Of a stretch of 64,000 nt of DNA, positions 54,375-64,000 are shown one piece after another. The translations under genes and the position numbers were made by a program. The notes under the pieces are model-generated. The model had not been told where the DNA came from, did not search any database, and worked only from the letters and a program-made list of their open reading frames with translations. Numbering within the stretch: position 1 is the stretch's first letter; each line of letters begins with the position of its first letter. Source of the stretch: Pelargonium tetragonum (taxonomy: Eukaryota; Streptophyta; Magnoliopsida; Geraniales; Geraniaceae); the NCBI GenBank assembly GCA_036897445.1, contig JAYMTL010000015.1, positions 62,001 through 126,000 on the forward strand, in the 5' to 3' direction.

Positions 54375-57300
54375 GGTGCTGCCCTTGAGATTAATGACGC
54401 CACTCATAGGGAGAGGAGATCTTTTTGTAATTATTTCTTTCTACACTTACATTACTAATAAGCGAACCCGGTCTACTTTACGGGTGTTTTATAAGTATCT
54501 TGTATTTACCAGGGGGCCTACTATATAGAATTTTTTTAAGACTTATCCGGTACGAAGAGTATACGAGTTGCTTTTGTAGTAGTAGAACTCACGAGTACAG
54601 CTCTAATTTATAATTAATCGCATGTTAAGGGGATACAGAATAATTTTATAAGAATAGGGGCTCTGCCTATATGCCCAAAAATCTTAACTCCAAATAAAGC
54701 GCCCGGGTCTTCGATATAGTTTGTTGAACCTTGTATTTACTCAGTCCCTTTTCTAACGAGGTAGTTTACCTTAATTTTGTATCTAGTAACCCTAGCCCTC
54801 CTTATCTTAATAAAGTCATTTTCCCTTTTACTCTGATAAGTGCTCTATTCCCCTCAGTTATGTCCTTCTTTCTTTATGCAAGTCAGCTTTATAATAAATA
54901 AAAGAAGTACTTATAAGTTAATAGCTATATGCGGATATTCCACTGAACCCCCTTCGTCTCCTTTATATATTTTTAACTAAGAAGGTTGTTACTATAGGAA
55001 AAAGACAATAAATCATAAGAGTTCCTTGATTGTAGAATCTTGGAAGGAACTTGGCAGACTAAATAGGTTTGCCAAAAGTTTGATTGTCGGGGCTGCTTTG
55101 TTTGTCAAATTTCTCGAGGTTATTGTATATTTTAGGGAACAGCCTCTTTGCAAAAGCCCTGTCTCAAGACATCCTATTTATTCTTCTGAGGCATTCCTTT
55201 TATTTTTAAATTAGTAAGAAAGGGGTCTACCGCTCTTTTCACAGCTGTGCTTAATTGTGGGTATGCCTTTTCCGGTAAAATTACAAGTTCTTGGTACTTT
55301 CTAAAATTTCGTAAGGAGTTTCTCTAAATTGGAGTTCGTTTTAACACACTTATGCCTTATTACTTTTCAATTCTTTTATTCGCTGAAAATATTTATGATT
55401 CTACTTTTTTACTTTACGTATATACTAATTATTACACTCCCAGGACCTCTCTTCGGGAAATAAGTAACCACCTCCCACACTTACTGGCTAGACTTTTCAA
55501 AACCGGGAGTTATTACCTTTTGGAAAGTCAAGCTACTCTGTTCAAGATTTTAATGTTGCTTGATGATTGTACTTTTTCCAACTAGAGTCAAAGAGCTTCC
55601 ACTTTTTTGTAGATCAGATAAGTGAATAAAAATTATATGTTAACTCTTGAGATCGAAGTCTTTACTCATCACTATATAGCTCCCTAACCCCGAGTACTTC
55701 TTTTTAGAAAGGGTTTTTCTTAAGCTAAAATAGAGAATATAAAGGATAAAGGGGTTAAGTGTAACTCATATAAGGAATTTCAGAATAAAGATAAAGGAGC
55801 TTTATATCTTCTCCTTTAGTGCAATATCCAAATTTAATACTACTAGTTGAGTTAAGCATTAAAAAGACTTTGGAAAGCTTGATGGATTTTTAAGTGATTT
55901 TATTATGGGACCCCTTATTCTACTACCTTTTGGGGTTTAAGAGCTGCCTATGTTTAGAATTAACTACTAAGGATAAAAAGGCAGAGGCGGGTATTTCCTG
56001 GTTAAAAGATACAGGGGGAGCCTTAAACTTTCCACTAGGAATTGGGTTTCTTTTTAAGGATAGTTTGGCCAGTAATTCTTATCAAAATGTCTCCTAGTAG
56101 GAATGCGCTTTAGTTAGGCAAAGTAACTTAGTATCCGTAGTTTCATGGTTGCAGAGCCCCGGGTTTTTTGCTTCTAGAACTAAAAAAATTAAGAAGTTAA
56201 GAGTATCATAATGGCTGTCGAAAGGGTTCCTTTGAAGTACCTATTACCTACATAGGGTCTTGCTTTTTAAGCGAGTAGCTGAGTTGGTTCCTCTGTTTTA
56301 AACACAGTATCCTGTTGACGTATTAGTTTATTCGCTTTCAAGTAAAGCTTACGGGTAGAAATGATATAGAGAGGGAGTGACAATACACAAGAACTAATTG
56401 TTGAATTATGAATTACTGGAGTATAAAGATGTAGAGCACTCTTAGAAGTTTTTAAAAAATTCCGTCACACAGTTTTATCTCTTACTTTTTTACAAGAATC
56501 TCTCAGGAAGCGCTCCCTATTGGAAAAAGAATACAGAACTTTAACCGCTATAACTTAGTGGGGTACTCCACTGTAATTGTAAAAGCTTTTCAACTGTATG
56601 AGTTCTCGAAAACTGCTGAAGCAAAAAAAGCTTTCTTGAATATAACAATTTCTTATTATATCATACGCATCTGATTCCTAGCGGAGGTTTATGCTCTCCT
56701 GTGCGGTCACTTACCTACGTTATCTTTTACTACAAGTTTTTACCTAAATACCATAAATTTTCTCTAACCTAGGTTGCTGCAAAGTTACTTACGGATTTAA
56801 CAGAAAATTCTTTCTTAAAAATTCCTTGCCTTGTTACTATTAAAAGGGGGAATTACGAAGCAAAAATCTTTGGGTTCCCTGTAAGTTTTATCAGAACTGC
56901 ATTCAGTTCGTATACAAGAAGTTTATAGGTTTAATATTTACTTACTTAATAAAGGAAACTTTATCCCTAGTTATTAATTTAATTAAGGTAAGGAGCTTTA
57001 CCTATAAAAATCCCTCTGAAAGCTAGTATAAGGTATAGTAAATTGGATATCACAAAAACAGACTCTAAGATTTTTCATGAGCTATAAAAGTACTTTAAGG
57101 TGCTTTGACAGTCTTTTTTTACTAAGTGAGTTAACCCTTTTCTTATAATTACAAATAACAAGGGGATTACTATATAGAATAGAAAAGGGATTTTGCTTTT
57201 CTCAAAGCGGATCGTTTCTTATAAAAAAATATCCATTAGAGAGTTCATATGCCATAAAAAGACCAGGGTTACGGCAACGTCAGGAAATTTTAGAGCTTAT

Positions 57301-57970
57301 TATATCCATTTTGAGGTAGACAAATCTCGTTCTGTTTAAATCTTGCGTTTTACAAATTTAAGGGGCGGCCTTAGTATTTTAGTATATAGGCGTTTCCTCG
57401 GCGTATAAAACAATTGGTCAAAAACCTAGGCAATCGAACCCCCGTTTTTATTAGTTAAACCTTATCCTTATTTAGTAGTAGGATTTTCTAATGTATCCTT
57501 TTTTTTTGCAACAGTATCTTGCTTTCCTATAATGTATAATGAGCTTAAATTCTCCCACAAGCTTTGTTTGCAGTACTCCATATTCCGGTATAAAAGGAGT
57601 ATCTCAGGCACCCCTCTTAAATAACTTAAATTATCAAAGACTTAAAAAGTCCTTGTCATTATCACAGTTTTCTCTTAAAGTTAATTAAGTAAAATAGCCA
57701 GAATCACTTAACTTAAAAAAAGAAGAAATTGCTTTATTAATATGAGCTCTACAAAATCTTTGTGTATTTCTCTTTGATTCTTATTCTATCAAACATTCCA
57801 CTAAGTACTTGAAATCCAGGGTTCAAGTCTTTCAAAACTTCGTAAGATAAGAATCTAACTGCGATATCATATAAAAAATAACAGGGTTTTGAAAATCCAC
57901 ATAATACGCAATTATGGTTAGCGCTTGGTCGAAAATTGTTCACAAATCCGCACAGGGAATTTCTTTTTGT
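54375..57970. other. AT-rich spacer upstream of the tRNA pair
   Basis: Only the tRNA-like unit at 56271-56336 stands out. Open frames at 55026-55214, 55352-55585 and 55894-56097 (plus, 62-77 codons) are not recognised. The minus-strand frame across 57749-58051 is an artefact that runs through trnS-UGA. This side is 3' of the tRNA transcription direction, so it may hold transcript ends, but no terminator-like stem is evident. Confidence 0.55.
56271..56336 (+). pseudogene. degenerate tRNA-like unit
   Basis: GCGAGTA at 56271-56277 pairs over seven bases (one G-U) with TATTCGC at 56329-56335, like an acceptor stem. It is followed by TAGCTGAGTTGGTT, which resembles a D arm, and by CTGT-TTTAAAC-ACAG, which resembles an anticodon arm. 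There is no D stem and no convincing T arm, and the total is only 66 nt. The CTGTTTT...ACAG part recalls mitochondrial trnP, but the anticodon does not match proline. It is either a decayed tRNA gene or a coincidence. Confidence 0.25.
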
Positions 57971-57972
57971 TT

Positions 57973-58057
57973 CGGATGGAGAGAGATTCGAACTCCCGGT
58001 ATTTTGCAATACTTTGGTTTTCAAGATCAACTCCTTAGACCGCTCAGACATCCACCC
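57973..58057 (-). tRNA. trnS-UGA: tRNA-Ser (UGA), plant mitochondrial type
   Basis: This gene encodes the serine tRNA that reads UCN codons on mitochondrial ribosomes. Read on the minus strand it is 85 nt without CCA and folds as a class II tRNA. The acceptor stem GGGTGGA/TCCATCC pairs fully with one G-U, and the discriminator is G. The anticodon TGA lies at 58021-58023 in the loop CTTGAAA. There is a long extra arm, and the T arm is GGGAG-TTCGAAT-CTCTC. The extra arm (AGTATTG...AATACC) and the 5' start GGATGTCTGAGCGG match the native seed-plant mitochondrial gene as I remember it, apart from scattered substitutions. The anticodon stem has one A-C mismatch (A at 58027, C at 58017) that C-to-U editing of the RNA would repair. 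trnK lies 65 bases upstream on the same strand, so one precursor is plausible. Identity is well supported; function is inferred from the fold. Confidence 0.93.
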
Positions 58058-58122
58058 TAGTCTTTAATTATAATAGGTTTAAAATCTTGCTTTACTAAAC
58101 TAATAAGAAATAAGAAATTGCT

Positions 58123-58196
58123 TGGGTATAGCAGGGCTTGAACCTGCGGCCATTAGATTAAAAGTCCAAAGATCTACCGAACTGAGCAATACACCC
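58123..58196 (-). tRNA. trnK-UUU: tRNA-Lys (UUU), plant mitochondrial type
   Basis: This gene encodes the lysine tRNA that reads AAA and AAG codons in the mitochondrion. On the minus strand it is 74 nt without CCA. The acceptor stem is GGGTGTA/TATACCC with one G-U, and the discriminator is A. The anticodon stem is TTGGA/TCTAA with loop CTTTTAA, placing TTT at 58160-58162. The T arm is GCAGG-TTCAAGC-CCTGC. It closely follows the plant mitochondrial trnK consensus and not the plastid gene, which carries an intron and has a different sequence. One oddity is the D stem, GCTC/GATC, which has a C-T mismatch (58186 and 58172). The D loop also reads AGTTCGGTA where the usual plant form is AGTTGGTA. 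The gene may therefore be diverging quickly, but all other stems are sound. It sits just upstream of trnS-UGA in the same direction. Confidence 0.92.
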
Positions 58197-61100
58197 AAAA
58201 AGGGGGGCCCTCTCTCTATCTCTCTGAATGAAGGATAGTCTAAATAAGCGAATAATTTAGATCTATATATGATTGACACCCTTTTTTGCTCATAGGCGCG
58301 CTTACGTGCTCAAGGGGCCTTTTTTAATCTAGAGTAGTAGGGTTCTAAAAAGTATATTGAACAATGCTTGTATAAGATAAGATTAACTCTTCGTTTTCTT
58401 ATATTTTTGTAAATTTTAGACTATATTCGATTACAGAATGCCTAAAGCTTTCTCGACTTTATCAATTTTTGAATAAAAAACATAAGAAAAGGGGTTACCC
58501 GATTTTTAAGGTTTCTACCCTTCCTCAGGAGTCTTGATATGGTAAAAATCTTGCTATCTGTAGGAGCCTGTACTCTATACAAGGAAATTTCTTTTGGGTA
58601 GAAAGCGCAATTAATTTTTTTTATATTTATCATAAAGGGGGTGGCGAGTAAATCGAAGCAAACCCATTTTAGTTAAATTGCACCATTAGGTTAAAAAACG
58701 TTACACAAGAGGGTGAAATATTAAACTACCAAAAAATATGCTTGTTTGAAAGAAATATTAAGCACTTTTGGCCTATTATCTACAAAAGTAATTCATTCAA
58801 TTCTCCTTAAAAAAAAGTCCCAGACTAGTTAAGGTAGGCCCAAGAGCCCCTTTTAGTACACTTAGTTAATCCTTATTTTGTTTTTTTATATCATAGTAAG
58901 ATGTAATATGGCCGTAAACTGTAGCTCTACAAATTGTGCGAGATTTAGGGGAGTCCTTAAAACAAATAAAGACTTACTCCCTTTAGCCAGTTCAGGGGCT
59001 TTTTTGAGTTTGTAAGTATGGATTTTTGGAATATAGGTGCCTTTTTTAAACTTTGAATTGGGGAACACGATTCCTATAAAGTGTTACTAAAATCTTTTGC
59101 TTCACGCCCTTGAATGGGTTTAGTATATATTAAAGACCCCTAGAATGCTAGTATAGGAATCCACTTAAGGTTATTTAACTTTCTTCCTTACCTGCTACGG
59201 ATTTCCTTTAAAAGGATATTAACAAGTCCTATTTTTTATTCTTAGAAAAGCTGCTAGTCAGGGATAAAGAAAGGGTACACATATATTGGCAAGATAGTGC
59301 TTTTCTGCGAACCCCCGGAGTCCCTTTGAAAAAGAAAAAGAGGGAGGTTGGAGCCCTCTAATTAGCATTTCTCTTTTGCTGTTATGCTCTACTCAAAAAC
59401 AAGATAGATAGTCCTTGTAGTTCTAATAGCTATATAAAAGGACGTTATAAATCTACCAAAGCATTCTTAAATCTTTTCTTTTATCTCTCTAGGGAGCCCG
59501 CAACTTTAACTCTACGGTAAACATTAAGCAACACTTTAGTCTGATACGAGACTAAAATCGACAAAGTCAAAGTATTCCGTACAAATACAAGGGACTTAGG
59601 ACAACTTACATTATCGACACGGTAACAGGCCCTCTTCTATGGATCAACCTCAAGCCTTATTAGATATAACTCAAGTGGTTTTCCAAGATAGAACATAACT
59701 AAAATAATCTAGGAAACCTAAGTCGTTTTCGGAAGGGTTCGTGTAAGATTTTTTAGGGTTGACGTTTCCTATTGAACTTAGGCCAAGTTATAACCGCTTC
59801 CAATAAAACTAGATTTGAAAGCTAGTATAATTCCCGGGTATTGAAAAATGCGATTTTCTTTGTATTAAATTTAGGAGTCATTTTACTTAAATTCCTAAAA
59901 GGACCCTTCGTCTTATTCAAGGTATACCTAATTTATTAGGGAAATCCCGATTTAGCAACCTTCGTAATATAGATTCTACTTTTTGGGTTTAGGGGGCGTT
60001 TTCCTACAGGAAACTTGATTTCTTATCCTTCTTTTTCTTTATTTAATTAAGGAAATAAAGAATTTCTTTCTTTGATATTATTAAAAAGTTATGGATATTA
60101 GGTCCTAGAGTATTTTGTCTCTTGTGTAGCTTGTCTGCAAAGCTTCTTTCACAAAAGCTAGCAAAAACCCCTTTATCTCGAGTCAATTACAAATACTAAA
60201 ATACAACAGTAAAAAATGCTTAAATAGGTTTTAAAAGGAACCCAAAAGATTTTTGGTCCTGTTTCAAGGAGATGCAATCTATAAAAACTCTAACAAATAA
60301 GAGGGTAGTTTGACTTTAAATACAATAGGTCGAGTTCTGGTATATATACTTTAGATCAGTTAACTTGTAGCCATACTCAGTCTCAAAAAAAGAAAGAGTA
60401 GTCTCAAGTACAGCTACAGAAAAAGCAAAGCCAAAAGATTGAATACCCCTGGGAATAAAAGCAAAAAGTTTAAAAACTCAGTATTCAAACCTGTTACTAA
60501 TAGATGTCGTTGTTAAAGTCTTAATTGTACTGAAAACCCCAACATCCAATTTCGTAAAGTGTACATCCTTGAGTTAAGAAATTAAGAAACTCTTAAGACC
60601 TAATCCTAATAAAGATATCACTTTGAAAATCTATTGTTGAAGTCTCCCGTCAAGTGACATATAGTTGAAAACGCGGTAATTCCCTTAATAGACCTTAAAC
60701 ACTCGACCTTTTTTCTACGATCTTCCAAAAACTATAGAAGTTTACACTTCAAAAAAAGTACTGGATAAACCTAAAACTAAAAAGGATCTGTTATACTATA
60801 CGGATATACGGAATCCACAAACTTTTATATTCTTCGGACTTTGTCCTAACTTTTTTTATAGGAAACTCAACCTTGAAATTATCTTTACAAGTATAGTTTT
60901 CTGAAAAACCTTAGACTTCCCCTTCCGGGATATGAAAACTTTGATATATATATTTCTTAATTCCCGACTTAGGAATTCCCAAATTAGTTGAACTTTTTTG
61001 TTAGCACCTGAATGGCGCTCTTTATTTTCAACCTCACGCTTTTCTGATAAAATTGACTTTTTTACAGGGAATTCTTCTTATCTTACTTATAGAGATAATT

Positions 61101-64000
61101 CAAAAAAAGACTTTTTTAATAGACAAGCTTCCAACTCTACACTCTTTTTAAAAGAATTTGATAGCTCCTTCGAAGCTCGTTTAACCTATAAAAAAGGACT
61201 CATTCACTTACAATACAAATCAAAACACTATAACTTAAAAGTTTAAAATAAGTCTTATTTATATCCTTTTGAATTGCTAAGTACTAATATGATTAAAACT
61301 CCAATTCATATCTATCACAAGTTCCTAAGGCCGGGATTTCCTCTCTCTAAATGCGAAAAGAGGGTTGTTGAAGTAGGTATATTTTAGCTCTAAATGGGTA
61401 TACTAATAAGGAATTAAAAGCACTTCTTGAGTGAGAATAGCTAGACCTTTTCCAATATTCAGCTAGGGTAGGGAACTCCTTATCATTTACTTCAAGAGAA
61501 GTTTTCAAAGGATAAAGGATTTTCATAAAATACATAAAAATGCGTTGTTGTTTACTTAACAGTAAAGGGGTGCTATATTAAATAATTAATGTGGGATCCC
61601 TCCAACCAAGGGCTTCGACTAGGAGGAAGATTTCATAATAAAATTTACCACGTTACGCAGAGTCTTTTAGTTTGTTATACAACAAAGAGGTGAAAAGGGG
61701 GGAAACTTTAGTGAAGCTTGCTCTTTACGTTTTCTGGGAGTGGGCTTGTACTAATTCTAATTAGTCACAAAGGAGACTTTTCAACTAAATATCTTGGTTA
61801 CGCGAATTTTAGACAGGCCCTTAAGGGTGCGAGCCAAGGGTTGCTTTAGCAAAATTCATTTTGAAAATTATCCTTTTAAAAGTAACCTTGGGTTTTTAAT
61901 GAGCAGTGTAACCGAGTCCTTAGACTTAGGTTAACTCGCTTGGGACTTACTAAAGGGTACTTAACTTAGTTGTCTAATCAGCTGTACGGAGGACCCCCCT
62001 AACTTTTGTGAAGTGAGGTGCGAAAATCCAATCTCTCTTTTTGGGCTTCCTAAAAAGCAAATACAGGTAAATTTTTAACAAGGGTTTAAAAGGGGTTTCA
62101 TAAAGAGCTTAGGGGTGATCTCCAGGAAATTCCGAAAGATATAATTGCCCAGTTGACTCTAAAAAAATGACTTTATAATAGAGCAACCCTTTGTTAAAAA
62201 TACAAAGAGGACTATCATACGAGTTAATACAAAAAATTTTTTGTTCTAGATTACCCCTTATAACAGCGAAGGCGGGGTCAGAAACTCTTGGCCTTTATAC
62301 GAACAGGGCCCCGGCCTGCTTGTTTAACCTACTTCAGTTTCTTATACTTTATTCTAAAAAGTTTGCTCTTATTGAACTGGCTCTGCTCTAACTAGCAATA
62401 AGGGAAAACTCCTTATAAGTGCCCTTAGGAAGCGTGCAAATCTCCCCGGGACACAGCAATAGAAAGCTATAAATTACTATCACAAAAAGCAGGAACCCTC
62501 CTTTACCGGTTATACCAATCTCTGTATAATCATAGTGCAGTGCGTCCTTTTCTAAAAATTTTCTTAGTCCGCAGCCTTAATTGGCCTCTTCTCTAAAGGT
62601 TATCACGTATAGGAAATTCCTTAACCTCAGGGCCGTGCTTGTTTTGAAAATTCTTAGTAATCTGTAGTTTAGTATAAGGAGTTGCCCCTTAATTATCTCC
62701 TTTTTAATTATACGGGACCCCTTGAATGAAAAAAGGGAAAGGCCGCGTTTTAGCATTATTAAATTATTAAAAAGCTCAAATTAATATACCCCGAAATCCA
62801 CTTTTGACGCTTTTTGCGAAGCGGAAGCACTAAAAAGATCCCAAAAGAAAAGTATTAAGCCCTAATATCTAAACTAATTTATATTTAACAAGACCCTTTT
62901 TTTAATACAATACAGGAAAAATTGAAATGAAAATTAGCATATTATACTATCAGACAAGATCCCATTTTACCTTCTTATACACTTAACCCTAAAATCCTCT
63001 TAAATATGAAATCTCTGCGAGCTTAAAAGATAAAAAAACCTTTAAAGGTTCTCCTTTAATTCTCCGAACTCTAATTTTTAGGAAACTCTAAAAGTCCTAT
63101 TTCATAAATTTTGAATTTCCTACTATCAAATGAACCTAATTGAATTCATAAGCCAAATTCTTGTCTAGACAATATAAAATTATCACGGATAGAACTCTAA
63201 TTATTTGAAGTTTTGCAATAATCTATGAATCTAGAACAAACCTTTCCGCTACCGACTTAATTAGCAAATCCTAACTACGGAATAACCTCTTCCTACACAA
63301 GAAGCTTTTCTATCCCAATCCTGGGGCAGTTCTCTAATCTAAAATTACATTGTTAATAATTTTGAAGTTAAACCTTAAGATTTGATTACTACACCAAAAA
63401 GTAAAGGGAGTATTGCCTTGTCAAACTAAAAGTTGCTGGGAGACTTCTAATAATTAAAGAATGCCAGTGGAACTTTTGCCTTTGGTTGCCTATAAACATT
63501 CTTTTTTATAAGAATTAATTCTTCGCCTTCAAGAGCATAATTTGCTTTGTTAGAATACTTGTAATTTAGGCTTTCCAGAAAAAAGGGAGTGATTTTTATT
63601 TAATCCCCCAGCGGCTTGTTGGGCATCGAAACTTTGTCTTTCTAAAAAAAGAAGCGAGGGCCGAACGCTTAGATAAAGAAATGAGATTTCAAACTCCATA
63701 GATCAGGTAGATAACTTTTTAAAAAGTTTCCATAGAATAAAAATCCGAGGATAACCCTCTTCGATTACAGAACCCCTGGTTATAAAGTTTTAAGCCTACT
63801 ACAACTACGAAAGAGTTCTAGTACTTTGTATCCTTTGAGAAATTCCTAAGTGGGTCCAGAGTAATTTATAGCATAAAGTTTTGTATTAGGCGGGTGGTTT
63901 TGATTATAATATAACCAACCCCTGCACAGTTAAAAGAAAAGTAGAAGTTTTTAAAGACAAAGATTTTTAGTAGCGTAGTTATTCGAAAGTTAAGGTATTT
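58197..64000. other. AT-rich gene desert, 5' side of the tRNA pair
   Basis: A GGGGGGCCC cluster and a CTCT repeat (58201-58227) lie immediately upstream of trnK. A promoter would be expected on this side, but no clear plant mitochondrial CRTA-type motif could be assigned. An ATG-less frame at 60998-61246 and other frames under 83 codons are not recognised. No other gene is seen to the end of the window. Confidence 0.55.

Noticed and set aside
56660-56712. Hairpin-rich stretch resembling a group II intron domain V or a Met-type anticodon arm
   Set aside because: The stem order and loop do not fit domain V, the anticodon would be displaced, and there is no T arm.
57421-57445. T-arm-like word on the minus strand (GGGGGTTCGATTGCC)
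   Set aside because: The stem pairs only partly and no cloverleaf can be drawn around it.
57749-58051. 100-codon minus-strand open frame
   Set aside because: It runs straight through trnS-UGA in the same direction. Its first residues are a translation of the tRNA gene, so it is an artefact.
1-64000. Plastid-derived segments, rRNA genes, CRISPR arrays, insertion sequences or retroelement copies
   Set aside because: No conserved rRNA word, plastid gene stretch, regular spacer-repeat array, terminal repeat pair or transposase-like or reverse-transcriptase-like motif could be seen by reading.

Overview
The window looks like a gene-poor piece of a seed-plant-type mitochondrial genome, possibly one chromosome of a large or multi-chromosomal mitogenome. 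The anchor is a pair of tRNA genes on the minus strand near the right end, trnS-UGA (57973-58057) and trnK-UUU (58123-58196). Both fold as cloverleafs and resemble native plant mitochondrial tRNAs; the extra arm of trnS is also of the angiosperm type. The lineage cannot be fixed from this sequence. The DNA is much more AT-rich by eye (about one third G+C) than most angiosperm mitogenomes, which would fit an unusual, fast-evolving lineage. A nuclear copy of mitochondrial DNA cannot be excluded by reading alone.

Layout: positions 1-57972 hold no protein gene, rRNA or intact tRNA that I can recognise. Most of this is AT-rich spacer with runs of A or T next to short G or C clusters. Three stretches differ by being richer in G+C and resembling ordinary angiosperm mitochondrial spacer: 13650-16375, 38580-38930 and 41990-43480. 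The first carries the densest cluster of ATG-started open frames, none of which I recognise. Four further stretches (6830-7130, 16430-17350, 27640-28120, 32980-33280) are dominated by short TA, CTA, ACTA or TAG words and look like a related compositional family.

Scattered in the desert are relics of other tRNA genes: a 3' piece like trnS-GCU (43792-43822), a 3' half like trnD-GUC (46564-46605), a weaker trnK-like 3' half (54330-54370, minus) and a degenerate tRNA-like unit (56271-56336). Together with the two apparently working genes, they suggest a genome that has lost tRNA genes while spacer expanded. Short dispersed repeats (630-655 with 13817-13842; 32795-32818 with 42475-42498) link distant parts of the window.

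The only inferred gene cooperation is possible co-transcription of trnK and trnS, which lie 65 bases apart in the same direction. No new biological system is evident. The most testable points are a predicted C-to-U editing site in trnS, the tRNA relics, and the mosaic of AT-rich and older-looking spacer.
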